A DNA stretch of 64,000 nt from Clostridium_S neuense (GCF_045310695.1 NZ_JBJIAA010000003.1:1-64000); one strand, 5' to 3'; shown: positions 45,469 to 55,699, numbered from the stretch's first letter. The notes: a model not told the origin generated them from the sequence alone. Translations and numbers: made by a program.

Positions 45469-45519
45469 TTTAAAAGAATATTGATTTTTAAATTGTTTAA
45501 AAATCAATATTCTTTTAAA
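45469..45519. terminator. Perfect 24-base hairpin, probably terminator of the CBS gene
   Basis: TTTAAAAGAATATTGATTTT at 45469 onwards pairs perfectly over 24 bases with 45496-45519 around a three-base loop TTG. It lies between two convergent genes, 34 bases beyond the CBS stop on the minus strand, and may end transcripts from both sides. Confidence 0.6.
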
Positions 45520-45552
45520 GCGCAGACTTTACTTTCATTATTTAAGAAGAAA

Positions 45553-45963
45553 TTAGTATGAATATTGGATATATGAATTTTTATAATTTATTATGTCCTC
45601 TTTTTTTACTATACCTATAAATACGTTATTATCATCAACAACAGGAAGAAAATTTTTGTTTTTCATGGAGTTTTCAACCTCTTCTATTTCACAGTCAATT
45701 CCAATAGGTTTATTTATCATATGTTTAACTATATCAAATATTCCAACTTTATTTAAATCTTTAAATTCAAGCTTTGGTGAGGCAGTAATTTTAGCAATTA
45801 AATCATCCTTTGAAATGACACCAGCGTATTCACCTTTATTATTTAAAATTATAATTTGCATACAATTATAATATCTCATTCTTTCGAATATTTGTCTTAT
45901 TGTAGAAGTTAATTTGGCGTAAACCACTTGTTTTTTAGGAGTTAAAAAAAACGCTACATTCAT
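45553..45963 (-). CDS. CBS-domain pair protein
   Basis: 136 residues consisting of two CBS motifs (about 8-65, VYAKLTSTIRQIFERMRYYN then IIILNNKGEYAGVISKDDL; and about 75-130, DCEIEEVENSMKNKNFLPVV then GIVKKEDIINY). Such small proteins bind adenosine nucleotides in the cytoplasm and sense energy or c-di-AMP state; the target is unknown. Start ATG 45963 has AAAGAGGT upstream. Monocistronic. Confidence 0.85.
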   Translation of the reverse strand: MNVAFFLTPKKQVVYAKLTSTIRQIFERMRYYNCMQIIILNNKGEYAGVISKDDLIAKITASPKLEFKDLNKVGIFDIVKHMINKPIGIDCEIEEVENSMKNKNFLPVVDDNNVFIGIVKKEDIINYKNSYIQYSY

Positions 45964-46245
45964 AACTTATAACCTCTTTTCATATTTATATTAATTGCAA
46001 AAAAATTAATTAATATACAATATTGTTTACAGTTTTATTATATAAAAAAAATAAATACATGTCTATAATTTATTTGATAATTAATTAAAAATTAATAAAT
46101 TTATTTAATAAATCAACAAAAAACGTAAAAATGTAAATGTTTTAACTAAAAAAGTGTCAATAAAGTAGACGCAGGCTCAAATTGTTAACTTTTATGGTAT
46201 AATAAAACATTAATTATATTTAGGTATGTGAAAGAGGTGCTGTAC

Positions 46246-46628
46246 ATGTACAAACTTATGCTTATAGAAGACGATATTAAGTTAAGTTCTATTATTAAAA
46301 ATTATATTCTGAAATTGAGATTGAAAAAGATAAGTATAGGCAAATATATAAAATAGGAATAACAGAAGAGGAAATAAAGAAAATCATTTCTAAAGAATTT
46401 CAAATCTTATTTTTTTCAGGAATAATAGTTGCAATACCAGTAGCGTTTATATTTTCACTTATATTTGTTAGTAAAGATAGCTCGGCTGTGCTTGGAAATT
46501 TATACTGTAATGCAATTATTAGCTGCATTTTTATAGTGGTAGAAACCATATATTATTTTATAGCTAGAAACGTTTATACAAATGAAATTACTATGAATTT
46601 TATGGAAAATAAATTTATAAAGGTATAA
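46246..46628 (+). pseudogene. Deletion-fusion relic of a BceRS-BceAB-like locus
   Basis: From ATG 46246 (GAGGTG upstream) the first 20 codons read MYKLMLIEDDIKLSSIIKNY, the start of an OmpR-type response regulator with the acidic pair Glu-Asp-Asp. After about 46305 this frame degenerates and stops; in the +1 frame the sequence becomes the C-terminus of an FtsX-like permease (EIEKDKYRQIYKIGITEEEI, two membrane segments, end ...ENKFIKV) with stop at 46626-46628. In intact loci the order is response regulator, kinase, ATPase, permease, so roughly 3.5-4 kb seem to have been deleted between the two ends. Not functional as it stands. Confidence 0.7.
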
Positions 46629-46944
46629 TTTAACATAAGTATTTGCTATAATTATAACATATTAATATTTTATGTATTTTTATATGATAAAAAAGGAAAT
46701 ATAAAGTATAAAGGATAATACACATCGAAACTCTAATTTTTGATAATAGGCATAGGCATCTAAGCTAAACTTAGTGCGCAGTTCATAATGTATAACTAAG
46801 GATGTTTTTTGCTAACGCTATTAAAAAACAGCTTTAACTATGAAACGTGTATTGGAGATTGGAAGATATCAATTGTAATTTTATATTAAATTAAGTTTAA
46901 AGATTACATAATTTTAATGTATTACAGTATAAGGAGGAAGTATA
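46629..46944. other. Gene-free stretch before the M16 peptidase
   Basis: AT-rich, with GTTTTTTGCTAACGCTATTA and the following AAAAAACAGC forming a hairpin at about 46804-46832, and a degenerate inverted copy of the TGAACTGTGAATTATGAACTG repeat near 46775-46800 (reads GCGCAGTTCATAATGTATAA). No gene seen. Confidence 0.4.
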
Positions 46945-49875
46945 ATGAATTCTTTTAATAAGGACAGTATCTACCATGGATTTAAATTTATATATGAAGA
47001 AGAAATTAAAGAGATAGGCTCTAAAGCTTTTATGTTTGAACATATTAAGAGTGGAGCAAAGCTTTTATATTTAGAAAATGATGACAGCAACAAAGTTTTT
47101 TCTATAAGCTTTAGAACACCGCCAAAAGACAGCACAGGTGTATTTCATATCTTAGAACATTCTGTATTATGTGGTTCAGATAAGTATCCAGTTAAGGAGC
47201 CTTTCGTTGAACTTTTAAAAGGTTCTTTAAGCACATTTTTAAATGCCTTTACCTTTAGTGATAAAACTATGTATCCTGTGGCTAGTAAAAATGATAAGGA
47301 TTTTTTAAATTTAATTGATGTTTATATGGATGCTGTGCTTCATCCTAATATATATAAAACAAAGCAGATATTAGAGCAAGAAGGCTGGCATTATGAACTT
47401 GACAAACCTGAAGATGATATAACGTATAAAGGTGTTGTTTATAATGAAATGAAGGGAGCATTTTCATCACCAGAAGGAATTTTAATGAGAAAAATACAAA
47501 ACTCACTTTTCCCAGATAATGCATATGGCTTTGAATCTGGAGGAGATCCTAAAGACATCCCAGATTTAACATATGAAGATTTTATTGCCTCCCATAAAAA
47601 ATATTATAGCCCTGCAAATAGTTATATTTATTTATATGGAGCTATGGATTTGGATGAAAAATTAGAGTATCTTGATAGAGAATACTTAAGTTCCTATGAA
47701 AGAATACAGGTTGACTCAAAGATAGAACCTCAGAAGCCTATTGGAAACGATGTTGAATTAGTAGAGGAGTATCCTATATTGCCTAATGAAGGTGAAAGAG
47801 ATAAAACTTATTTGAGTTTAAATTTTGCTGTATCAAAATCTACGGATGCAGAAACTTATTTAGCCTTTGATATACTTGAATTTCTTCTTCTTGAAAGTCC
47901 AGCGGCACCATTAAAAAAGGCACTTTTGGAAGCAGGAATATGTAAAGATGTATTTGGAATTTATGATAATAGTATATTGCAGCCGTTTTTTGCTATTACT
48001 ATTAAAAATTCAAATGAAGATAAAAAAGAAGAGTTTAAAAAATTAGTTTTTGATACTTTGAAAAAGCTTGTTAATGAAGGAATAGACAAGAAACTTATAG
48101 AGGCAGCTATTAATGTAAAAGAGTTTCAACTTAGAGAAGCTGATTATGGAAGTATGCCTAGAGGACTTGGGTACAGTGTAAAGGCTATGGATAGTTGGCT
48201 TTATGACGAGAGTCCGCTTTTAAATTTGAAATTTGAAGATACTTTGAAGCAAATAAAAAAGGCTTTAACAGAAAACTATTTTGAAAAGCTAATAGAAAAA
48301 TATATTTTAAATAGTAAACATGAAAGCTTAGTGGTAATAAAACCTTCAAAAGCAGTGGCGGAGGAAAGTGCCAAAGCTTTAAGTGAGAAGCTTAAGGGTT
48401 TAAAAAAGTCTCTAAGTAAAGATGAAATAAATAAACTTGTTTCGGAAACAGAAAGCTTAAAGAAAAGGCAGGCTAGTGAGGATTCACCAGAGGATTTGAA
48501 GAAGCTTCCAATGCTTTCTTTAGACGATATAGATGAAAAAGCAGAAAAACTTCCTATTTTAGAGGAAGACCTAGATGGAACAAAATTACTGTATCACGAA
48601 ATATCTACTAATAAAATAGCTTATTTTAATTTGTATTTTGATTCATTAGATATTTCAGAGGATAAAGTTAAGTATTTATCGCTTCTTGAAGAAGTATTAG
48701 GAAAAATTGATACTGAGAAATACAAATACGAAGAATTGGCAAATGAAATAAATATAAAGACAGGGGATATAACCTTTACAAATAGTATTTTTGTAGATAA
48801 AAATACTACAGATAAATATTATCCTAAATTTACAATAAAGGTTAAGGTACTTCAAGATAAAATTGAAGATGCTCTTAAGATCATGGATCAAATAATGTTT
48901 CACAGTATATTTGAAAATAAGAAGAGGCTTAAAGATATAGTTCAAGAGATAAAATCTAGAATGGAAATGTATATAAATGGCAACGGTCAGTCTGTAGCCG
49001 CTAAGAGAATTACTTCTTATTTCTCGATTTCCGGAAGATATAGTGAAGAATTAAAGGGGTTAGAATATTATAAATTCATATGCAATATTGATAAAAAACT
49101 AGATAATAGCTATGAAGAAGTAAGTTCAAACCTAAAAGAAGTTTCACAAATGCTATTTAATAAGGATAACCTAATAATAAGTTTAACAGGAGAAAAGGAT
49201 ATTCTTTCAGAGTTTAAAAATAAGTTCTCTAATCTTAACATTCAAAATAAGAAAACGGAAGCAAATAGAGAGCTACCTAAACTTAAACAAATTCAGAATA
49301 ATGAAGGGCTTATTACTTCAAGTAAAGTTCAATATGTATGCAAAGGCTTTGATTTTAAAAAGCTTGGATATGATTATTCTGGAAAACTAGAAGTACTTAA
49401 AAAGATATTGTCTTTAGATTATTTATGGAATAATGTAAGAGTTATGGGCGGAGCTTATGGAGTTTCTATAGCAATGTCCAAAAGCGGTGATTTCCTATTT
49501 TGGTCATACAGGGATCCTAATCTTAAGGAAACTTTAAATGTATATGATAATGCATATAAATTTATAGAAGCTTTTAAAGCAGATGATTATGAAATGACAA
49601 AATATATAATAGGAACCTTTGCTGGACTTGATGCTCCATTAACTCCAAGGCAAAAGGGTGAACGTTCGGATGAAAACTACTTTAAAGGAATTACAGAAGC
49701 TGATATACAAAGATGGAGAAAAGAGGTTCTAGACACTAAGAAAGAAGATATAAATGAGTTTTCAAAATTCTTAAAAGATATTGTTGATCAAAATTACATT
49801 TGCGTGCTTGGAAATCATAATAAAATTAAGGAAAATGAAAGTGAATTTAATAGTAGCATAGAAGTATTTGAATAA
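46945..49875 (+). CDS. Insulinase-family zinc peptidase, M16C (presequence-protease type)
   Basis: 976 residues, cytoplasmic. The inverted zinc motif is HILEH (His68, Glu71, His72) in the family context FHILEHSVLCGSDKYPVKEP, with third ligand Glu168 in VVYNEMKGA. Four M16 domains are expected, the C-terminal half lacking the zinc site, as in PreP and bacterial M16C proteins. The helical hairpin around residues 470-520 (very Lys/Glu/Ser rich) matches the M16C-associated linker. It degrades peptides up to about 65 residues in related systems. Good AAGGAGG before ATG 46945. Single gene with a strong terminator. Confidence 0.93.
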   Translation: MNSFNKDSIYHGFKFIYEEEIKEIGSKAFMFEHIKSGAKLLYLENDDSNKVFSISFRTPPKDSTGVFHILEHSVLCGSDKYPVKEPFVELLKGSLSTFLNAFTFSDKTMYPVASKNDKDFLNLIDVYMDAVLHPNIYKTKQILEQEGWHYELDKPEDDITYKGVVYNEMKGAFSSPEGILMRKIQNSLFPDNAYGFESGGDPKDIPDLTYEDFIASHKKYYSPANSYIYLYGAMDLDEKLEYLDREYLSSYERIQVDSKIEPQKPIGNDVELVEEYPILPNEGERDKTYLSLNFAVSKSTDAETYLAFDILEFLLLESPAAPLKKALLEAGICKDVFGIYDNSILQPFFAITIKNSNEDKKEEFKKLVFDTLKKLVNEGIDKKLIEAAINVKEFQLREADYGSMPRGLGYSVKAMDSWLYDESPLLNLKFEDTLKQIKKALTENYFEKLIEKYILNSKHESLVVIKPSKAVAEESAKALSEKLKGLKKSLSKDEINKLVSETESLKKRQASEDSPEDLKKLPMLSLDDIDEKAEKLPILEEDLDGTKLLYHEISTNKIAYFNLYFDSLDISEDKVKYLSLLEEVLGKIDTEKYKYEELANEINIKTGDITFTNSIFVDKNTTDKYYPKFTIKVKVLQDKIEDALKIMDQIMFHSIFENKKRLKDIVQEIKSRMEMYINGNGQSVAAKRITSYFSISGRYSEELKGLEYYKFICNIDKKLDNSYEEVSSNLKEVSQMLFNKDNLIISLTGEKDILSEFKNKFSNLNIQNKKTEANRELPKLKQIQNNEGLITSSKVQYVCKGFDFKKLGYDYSGKLEVLKKILSLDYLWNNVRVMGGAYGVSIAMSKSGDFLFWSYRDPNLKETLNVYDNAYKFIEAFKADDYEMTKYIIGTFAGLDAPLTPRQKGERSDENYFKGITEADIQRWRKEVLDTKKEDINEFSKFLKDIVDQNYICVLGNHNKIKENESEFNSSIEVFE

Positions 49876-49887
49876 TTGAATTTTATG

Positions 49888-49918
49888 GAAAGGACTATAA
49901 AAGGTCCTTTCTTTTTTT
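49888..49918 (+). terminator. Intrinsic terminator of the M16C gene
   Basis: Stem GAAAGGAC / GTCCTTTC, eight-base loop and seven T. Confidence 0.9.
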
Positions 49919-50045
49919 GAGACAATTTATGCAATTAAAAATGAATATTCTTACAAAAAAGTTGTAAGACTTACAGCATGAAAACATTTCCATACAGCAT
50001 AAAAATAAAAATATGTATAAAATATAGCTTATTTTGTTATTAATA

Positions 50046-50074
50046 TTGAAAAAAAACTGCCGATATGTTACTAT
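50046..50074 (+). promoter_or_regulatory. Candidate promoter of the peptide transporter operon
   Basis: TTGAAA (50046-50051), 17 bases, TACTAT (50069-50074), followed by a leader of about 75 bases. A short hairpin CTTACAAAAAAGTTGTAAG lies further upstream (about 49951-49969). Confidence 0.5.
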
Positions 50075-50152
50075 ATTATCAACAATAATGCAACGTATAT
50101 TTATACTCATGAATAAATATGCTAAAATAAATAAACTAGGGGGCAAAAGAAT

Positions 50153-51772
50153 ATGAAATCAAAGGTAGTTAGAGCTTTAATAGCTGCGGTTACTTGCACG
50201 ATTATGGTTACTTTGTCTGCTTGTGGTGGGGCGACATCAAGCAGTTCAAGTACAAGTTCAAATTCTAAAAAAATTGTAAATATTGGTATAATGAATGCAC
50301 CAAGTGGATTTAATGCACTTGATTCATCAGATTCATCTCAAAACTATATGACAGAGATATTATTTAGACCATTACTTGATCTCAGTCCAGATCTAAAATT
50401 TATACCATCACTTGCAGATTCCATAACAACAACTGATAATAAAACCTTTGTTGTGAAATTAAACAAAAAAGCTAAATGGACAGATGGAAAACCAGTAACA
50501 GCAGATGATGTTATGTTTACAATCAATCTTATAACAAATCCTAAAGTAGCAGCAACCATTGCATCGAAATTTAATATATTAGCAGGCCTTGATGAAAATG
50601 GTAAAAACACTTCTGGAAGTGATAGCTTTGAGGGTGCAAAAAAGGTTGATGATTATACTGTAAATCTTGTTACAAAGCAACCGGTAGATACAACTGTATT
50701 CAATGATTTAGTAAGTCAATATTTAAAAACTGTTCCTAAACATGTACTTCAGTCAACACCACTTGATCAGATGTTTAAAGCAGCTTTCTTCCAGAACCCT
50801 ACTGTAACAGATGGTCCATTTAAATTAGTTACATATAAGAAAGATCAGTATGTACAAATGGCTGCTAACAAAGATTATTTTAGAGGAACACCTAAACTTA
50901 CTCAGCTTAACTTTAAAATAATGCAAAGTACTGAAATAACAGTTCAGCTTCAAAGTGGAGAAATTGACATGAATGAACCTAATATAGGAATTGTTCCTAT
51001 TGATGACATTGAAAAAATAAAAGCAATGAAAAATGTGACTTTCAATCCAGATAAGAAATCTAATACACTTCAAACTTTAGAGATAAATACTACGGTTGTA
51101 AAAGATCCAAAGGTTAGAAAAGCTATTTCATATGCTATAAATAGAGAACAAATAGTTAAGAATCTTTTGAAGGGTTCAGGGGAAACAGCAGTTGGACCAT
51201 ATACTCCATCAAGCAAGTTCTTTAATAAAAATGCTGACTTTGGTGGATATGACCCAGCAAAAGCAAAACAATTATTAAAGGAAGCAAATTGGGATTCAAG
51301 CAAGGTACTTAAGTTTAATGTACCTACAGGAAACACAGTTCGTGAACAAGCAGCAAATATAATAGCCCAAAATCTTCAAGAAGTAGGAATTAAAGTTCAA
51401 ATACAAAAATATGATTTCGTTACAAGTTTATCGCTTGCTAAAAAGCATCAATTTGATTTATATATAGTTGGACTTAATATTGACGTTGTTAACCCTGATA
51501 TTTCTTCATATATATCAAGTGGTCAACTACTAGATTTAAGTGCATACAACAATAAGCAAGTAGATGATTTACTGGAGAAAGGTAAAGTTACTGTAGGAGC
51601 TGAAGATCGTGCTAAAATTTACGATCAAGTTCAAGAAATATATGCTAATGACATGCCTGCACCAGGAGTATATTGCCCTATAGATCAAGGAATATACAAT
51701 AAAAGAGTAATTTACGGAAAACCAAGTTCTTTTGGAATGTATTCCGAACTTGAAAAGTGGGATGTAAAGTAA
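50153..51772 (+). CDS. Oligopeptide/dipeptide ABC transporter substrate-binding lipoprotein
   Basis: 539 residues, family-5 solute-binding protein (OppA/DppA type). Lipobox LSAC with Cys24, then a Ser-rich spacer. Family patterns: IGIMNAPSGFNALDSSD, WTDGKPVTADDVMFTINL, DGPFKLVTYKKDQYVQMAAN, VRKAISYAINREQIV. Outside the membrane it captures peptides for the transporter encoded by the four genes that follow with short gaps. The following amidohydrolases suggest short peptides or N-acylated amino acids as cargo. Start ATG 50153 has TAGGGGGC upstream. Confidence 0.92.
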   Translation: MKSKVVRALIAAVTCTIMVTLSACGGATSSSSSTSSNSKKIVNIGIMNAPSGFNALDSSDSSQNYMTEILFRPLLDLSPDLKFIPSLADSITTTDNKTFVVKLNKKAKWTDGKPVTADDVMFTINLITNPKVAATIASKFNILAGLDENGKNTSGSDSFEGAKKVDDYTVNLVTKQPVDTTVFNDLVSQYLKTVPKHVLQSTPLDQMFKAAFFQNPTVTDGPFKLVTYKKDQYVQMAANKDYFRGTPKLTQLNFKIMQSTEITVQLQSGEIDMNEPNIGIVPIDDIEKIKAMKNVTFNPDKKSNTLQTLEINTTVVKDPKVRKAISYAINREQIVKNLLKGSGETAVGPYTPSSKFFNKNADFGGYDPAKAKQLLKEANWDSSKVLKFNVPTGNTVREQAANIIAQNLQEVGIKVQIQKYDFVTSLSLAKKHQFDLYIVGLNIDVVNPDISSYISSGQLLDLSAYNNKQVDDLLEKGKVTVGAEDRAKIYDQVQEIYANDMPAPGVYCPIDQGIYNKRVIYGKPSSFGMYSELEKWDVK

Positions 51773-51807
51773 AAAGTAGCTTATTTTATAATTGGTGGTG
51801 AAAAAAT

Positions 51808-52806
51808 ATGGATGATTTGCTTAAAGTTAATCATTTAAAAACAGCATTTACAATAGAAGGAAATGAAGTTGTTCCAGTTGATGATGTTACCTTTTCCCTA
51901 AAAAAAGGAGAGACAATTGGAATAGTTGGAGAATCTGGGTGTGGAAAGAGTGTTACCTCTTTCTCGCTCATGAGGCTTCTTGGTAAAAATGGAAAGATAA
52001 AAAGTGGAGAAGTGATTTTTGAAGGAGAAGACATAGCTAAAAAAAGTGAGAAAGAAATGCATGAACTTCGTGGAAATAAAATGTCCATGATATTTCAGGA
52101 ACCTATGACTTCTTTAAATCCTTTATTTACAATTGGAAACCAAATGATAGAAGCTATAATGCTTCATTTGAAAATGGATAAAAAGGCTGCAAGAGAATAT
52201 GCAATAAAAATGCTTAAAGAAGTTGGAATACCAAGAGCAGAAGAGATAATAGACGATTATCCTCATACGCTTTCTGGAGGAATGAGACAAAGAGTAATGA
52301 TAGCAATGGCTTTATCTTGTAAGCCTAAGCTTCTTATTGCGGATGAGCCTACAACAGCACTTGATGTTACAATACAAGCTCAAATACTTGAACTTATAAA
52401 GAGGCTCCGTGAAAGCTATGGAATGTCTGTAATGTTAATAACTCATGATCTTGGAGTAATATCGGAAATGGCTGATAAGGTTATAGTAATGTATGCTGGA
52501 CAAGTAGTTGAGGAAACAGATGTATTTACACTATTTGATAATCCAGAGCATCCATATACAGAAGCACTTATGAATTCTATACCACAAATAGATGATGCTG
52601 AAGAAGATACTTTAGAGGGCATTCCAGGAGTTGTACCTTCACTTCAAAAAATGGTTGATGGTTGTAGATTTCATACGAGGTGCTCAAAAGCAACGGAAAG
52701 ATGTAAAAAGGAAGTTCCAGAACTTAAGAAGATAAAAGAAGGGCATTTAGTAAGATGTTTTTTAGTTGAAGATAAGATAAAAAAGAGTGGTGAAGCGAAT
52801 GAGTAA
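51808..52806 (+). CDS. Peptide ABC transporter ATPase, OppD/DppD type
   Basis: 332 residues with Walker A GESGCGKS, Q-loop, signature LSGGMRQR, Walker B LLIADEPTTALD and the C-terminal oligopeptide extension with the Cys motif CRFHTRCSKATERCKKEVP typical of OppD/DppD (iron-sulfur type cysteines). ATP hydrolysis drives import through OppB/OppC. 35 bases after the binding-protein gene; overlaps the next gene by eight bases. Confidence 0.93.
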   Translation: MDDLLKVNHLKTAFTIEGNEVVPVDDVTFSLKKGETIGIVGESGCGKSVTSFSLMRLLGKNGKIKSGEVIFEGEDIAKKSEKEMHELRGNKMSMIFQEPMTSLNPLFTIGNQMIEAIMLHLKMDKKAAREYAIKMLKEVGIPRAEEIIDDYPHTLSGGMRQRVMIAMALSCKPKLLIADEPTTALDVTIQAQILELIKRLRESYGMSVMLITHDLGVISEMADKVIVMYAGQVVEETDVFTLFDNPEHPYTEALMNSIPQIDDAEEDTLEGIPGVVPSLQKMVDGCRFHTRCSKATERCKKEVPELKKIKEGHLVRCFLVEDKIKKSGEANE

Positions 52807-53785
52807 TGCAGAAGTTAATAAAAAAGTACAGCCATTAATTGAGGTTAAAAATTTAAAAACTTATTATCCTATAAAAAGGGGAATAATTTCTAGAACTGTA
52901 GGGTATGTGAAAGCGGTTGATGGAGTTAGTTTTAAAATATATCCAGGTGAAACCTTAGGACTTGTTGGAGAATCCGGTTGTGGTAAATCTTCAATGGGAA
53001 GAACTCTTATAAAATTAGAGCATCCTAATGAAGGAGAGATTATATTTGAAGGTCAGGATATTGCAAAATACTCAAATAAAGAAATGCTTAAGCTTCGTTC
53101 TGATATTCAAATTATATTTCAGGATCCATATTCTTCACTTAATCCACGTAAAAGAGTAAGTGAAATATTATCAGAGCCACTTAAAGTTCATAACACCGTT
53201 CCAGCAGATCAGATTTCAAAGGAAGTGGACAGGCTACTTGCAAGTGTTGATTTGCAGAAGAATGCTAAAAATCGTTACCCTAATGAATTTTCTGGTGGGC
53301 AGCGCCAAAGAATAGGAATTGCAAGAGCATTAGCACTTAAGCCTAAATTTATTATTTGTGATGAGCCAGTTTCGGCACTTGATGTTTCTACTCAAGCACA
53401 GGTTTTAAATCTGCTTAAAGGACTTCAAAAGGAGTTCAATTTAACGTTCTTATTTATTGCTCATGGACTTGGTGCAGTTAAATATGTAAGCGATCGTATA
53501 GCAGTAATGTATTTAGGAAAGATTGTTGAGATTGGAACAACTGATGAGATAGTTAATAATCCACAGCATCCTTATACAAAAGCACTTTTAAGTGCATATC
53601 CAGTACCAAATCCACATTTAAGAGGAAAAAAGAGAGTTATATTGGAAGGCGATGTGCCAAGTCCTGCAAATCCACCAAGTGGATGTAGATTTCACACACG
53701 TTGTCCTTATGCAAAAGATATATGCAGTAAAGAAGAGCCAGAATTAAAAGATGGTGATCATGCAGTAGCATGCCATCTAGTGTAA
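52799..53785 (+). CDS. Peptide ABC transporter ATPase, OppF/DppF type
   Basis: 328 residues from ATG 52799, which lies inside the end of the OppD gene; an in-frame GTG at 52787 is less likely. Walker A GESGCGKS, signature FSGGQRQR, Walker B FIICDEPVSALD and C-terminal CRFHTRCPYAKDICSKEEP. The N-terminal YYPIKRG(I)ISRTVGYVKAVD is the OppF/DppF pattern. Forms a heterodimer with OppD. Confidence 0.93.
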   Translation: MSNAEVNKKVQPLIEVKNLKTYYPIKRGIISRTVGYVKAVDGVSFKIYPGETLGLVGESGCGKSSMGRTLIKLEHPNEGEIIFEGQDIAKYSNKEMLKLRSDIQIIFQDPYSSLNPRKRVSEILSEPLKVHNTVPADQISKEVDRLLASVDLQKNAKNRYPNEFSGGQRQRIGIARALALKPKFIICDEPVSALDVSTQAQVLNLLKGLQKEFNLTFLFIAHGLGAVKYVSDRIAVMYLGKIVEIGTTDEIVNNPQHPYTKALLSAYPVPNPHLRGKKRVILEGDVPSPANPPSGCRFHTRCPYAKDICSKEEPELKDGDHAVACHLV

Positions 53786-53810
53786 TTAATTTTAGAAGGG
53801 GGTTAGTTCT

Positions 53811-54761
53811 GTGCTAAATTACATTATTAGACGTTTAGGAATAGCTTTAGTGGTATTGTTTGGTGTTACTATAATTAGCTTTGCAATAATAAACATGGCA
53901 CCAGGAAGTCCACTCGATATGATAGTTGATCCACATATGACAGCGGCAGACCTTGCAGCTAGAAAAGCAGCACTTGGGTTAAATAAACCGGTATATGTTC
54001 AATATATAAGTTGGCTTCAAAATTTATTACATGGTAATATGGGATATTCATTAACATCCTTTAGACCTGTATCACAAATTATTGGAGAAAGAATTTTACC
54101 AACATTGGAGCTTATGGGGGCATCTCTAATACTCGGAATTATTATAGCAATTCCACTTGGAATTTTGAGTGCAACAAAACAGTATTCAGTATTAGATTAT
54201 ATTTGTACAACAGGATCTCTTTTAGGAATATCAATGCCTACATTTTTCTTAGGACTTACTTTAATTTATATATTTGCGTTAAAACTTGGACTTCTTCCAT
54301 CTGGAGGTATGATTACTCTTGGAAGTGACAGTGGATTTGTTGATGGAATAAGACATCTTATACTTCCAGCTGTTGTTCTTGGAGTTAATACAGCAGGTCT
54401 ATTTGTAAGGTATGTAAGATCAAGTATGCTGGAAATTTTGGAGCAGGATTACTTAAGAACAGCAAGGGCAAAAGGAGTAATTGAGCGTTTAGTAATAACA
54501 AAGCATGCTCTTCGTAATGCACTTATTCCTATTGTTACTATTATAGGCCTTCAAATTGCAACTTTACTTGGTGGAGCAACTATAACAGAGCAAATTTTTT
54601 CATGGCCTGGAATAGGACAACTTACAATTCAGTCCATAATGAGTCGTGATTATCCAACAATAATGGGATTAAATCTTTTAGCAGCAATAATGGTTTTATT
54701 TGCTAATTTATTAACTGATATTGTTTATTCTGTTGTTGATCCAAGAATTAAATATAGTTAA
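53811..54761 (+). CDS. Peptide ABC transporter permease, OppB/DppB type
   Basis: 316 residues, six membrane segments, starting with the characteristic MLNYIIRRLGIALVVLFGVT. The cytoplasmic EAA-like loop is DYLRTARAKGVIERLVITKH. Start is GTG 53811 with AGAAGGGGG upstream. 25 bases after OppF. Confidence 0.93.
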   Translation: MLNYIIRRLGIALVVLFGVTIISFAIINMAPGSPLDMIVDPHMTAADLAARKAALGLNKPVYVQYISWLQNLLHGNMGYSLTSFRPVSQIIGERILPTLELMGASLILGIIIAIPLGILSATKQYSVLDYICTTGSLLGISMPTFFLGLTLIYIFALKLGLLPSGGMITLGSDSGFVDGIRHLILPAVVLGVNTAGLFVRYVRSSMLEILEQDYLRTARAKGVIERLVITKHALRNALIPIVTIIGLQIATLLGGATITEQIFSWPGIGQLTIQSIMSRDYPTIMGLNLLAAIMVLFANLLTDIVYSVVDPRIKYS

Positions 54762-54773
54762 GGGGTGATATTA

Positions 54774-55688
54774 ATGTCTGAAGTAAAAACTGAAGTTGAA
54801 AATAATAACTCTTTAATTTTTGAATCTGTTGAAAATGAAGAGGACGAAAGCTACATAAAAGCCGTAGTCCATAGATTTTTAAAACATAAGCTGGCAGTTT
54901 TTGGTGTGGTAATTATGATTATATTAGTGGTATGTGCAGTTTTAGCACCAATAATTGCTCCACAAAATCCATATAAGGTTACAAATGTATTTAGTGGAGC
55001 ACCGAGTGGAGATCATTTACTTGGTACCGATAAGGTTGGAAGAGATGTTTTGAGCCGTCTTATATATGGAGCTAGAGTATCCTTAATAGTTGGCATAGGA
55101 GCAGTTGCAATAAGTGCTGTAATTGGAACTACTTTAGGTCTTCTATCTGGATATGCTGGTGGTTGGATTGACATGTTAATAATGCGAGTAGCAGATATGT
55201 TTATGTCCTTCCCTCAAATGATGCTTATCATGGTAATAGTAAGTATTGTTGGACCAAAGCTTTCTAATGTAATAATTGTGCTTGGATTTTTGGGATGGCC
55301 ATCAATAGCTCGTCTTGTAAGAGGTAGTACACTTTCTGTAAAAGAATCTGACTATATAAAATCTACTGTTGTATTGGGGTTTAAAACTCCTAGAATATTA
55401 TTCTTGCACATACTTCCTAACATATTTGCACCAATCCTTGTAAATATAACTTTTGGAATAGCAAATGCAATAATAATGGAGGCATCACTTAGTTTCTTGG
55501 GTTTAGGAGTTCAGCCGCCTACAGCAAGCTGGGGTAATATGCTTACGGATTCTCAGTCTATATCTGTTTTAACATCACAGCCTTGGCTTTGGATACCACC
55601 TGGTGTAATGATAATAGTAAGTGTTTTATCTGTTAATTTCATTGGTGATGGTATGAGAGATGCACTTGATCCAAAGAAATTCAGATAA
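54774..55688 (+). CDS. Peptide ABC transporter permease, OppC/DppC type
   Basis: 304 residues from ATG 54774 (AAGGGGTGA upstream). N-terminal cytoplasmic part of about 45 residues, membrane segments, the OppC pattern GTDKVGRDVLSRLIYGARVS and the EAA loop ESDYIKSTVVLGFKTPRILF. Last transporter gene; a family-1 repeat follows within 20 bases and probably ends the transcript. Confidence 0.93.
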   Translation: MSEVKTEVENNNSLIFESVENEEDESYIKAVVHRFLKHKLAVFGVVIMIILVVCAVLAPIIAPQNPYKVTNVFSGAPSGDHLLGTDKVGRDVLSRLIYGARVSLIVGIGAVAISAVIGTTLGLLSGYAGGWIDMLIMRVADMFMSFPQMMLIMVIVSIVGPKLSNVIIVLGFLGWPSIARLVRGSTLSVKESDYIKSTVVLGFKTPRILFLHILPNIFAPILVNITFGIANAIIMEASLSFLGLGVQPPTASWGNMLTDSQSISVLTSQPWLWIPPGVMIIVSVLSVNFIGDGMRDALDPKKFR

Positions 55689-55699
55689 TGTGAAATGAT

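Noticed and set aside
46246..46350. Functional short response regulator
   Set aside because: It ends after about 36 codons, before the phosphorylation aspartate and output domain.
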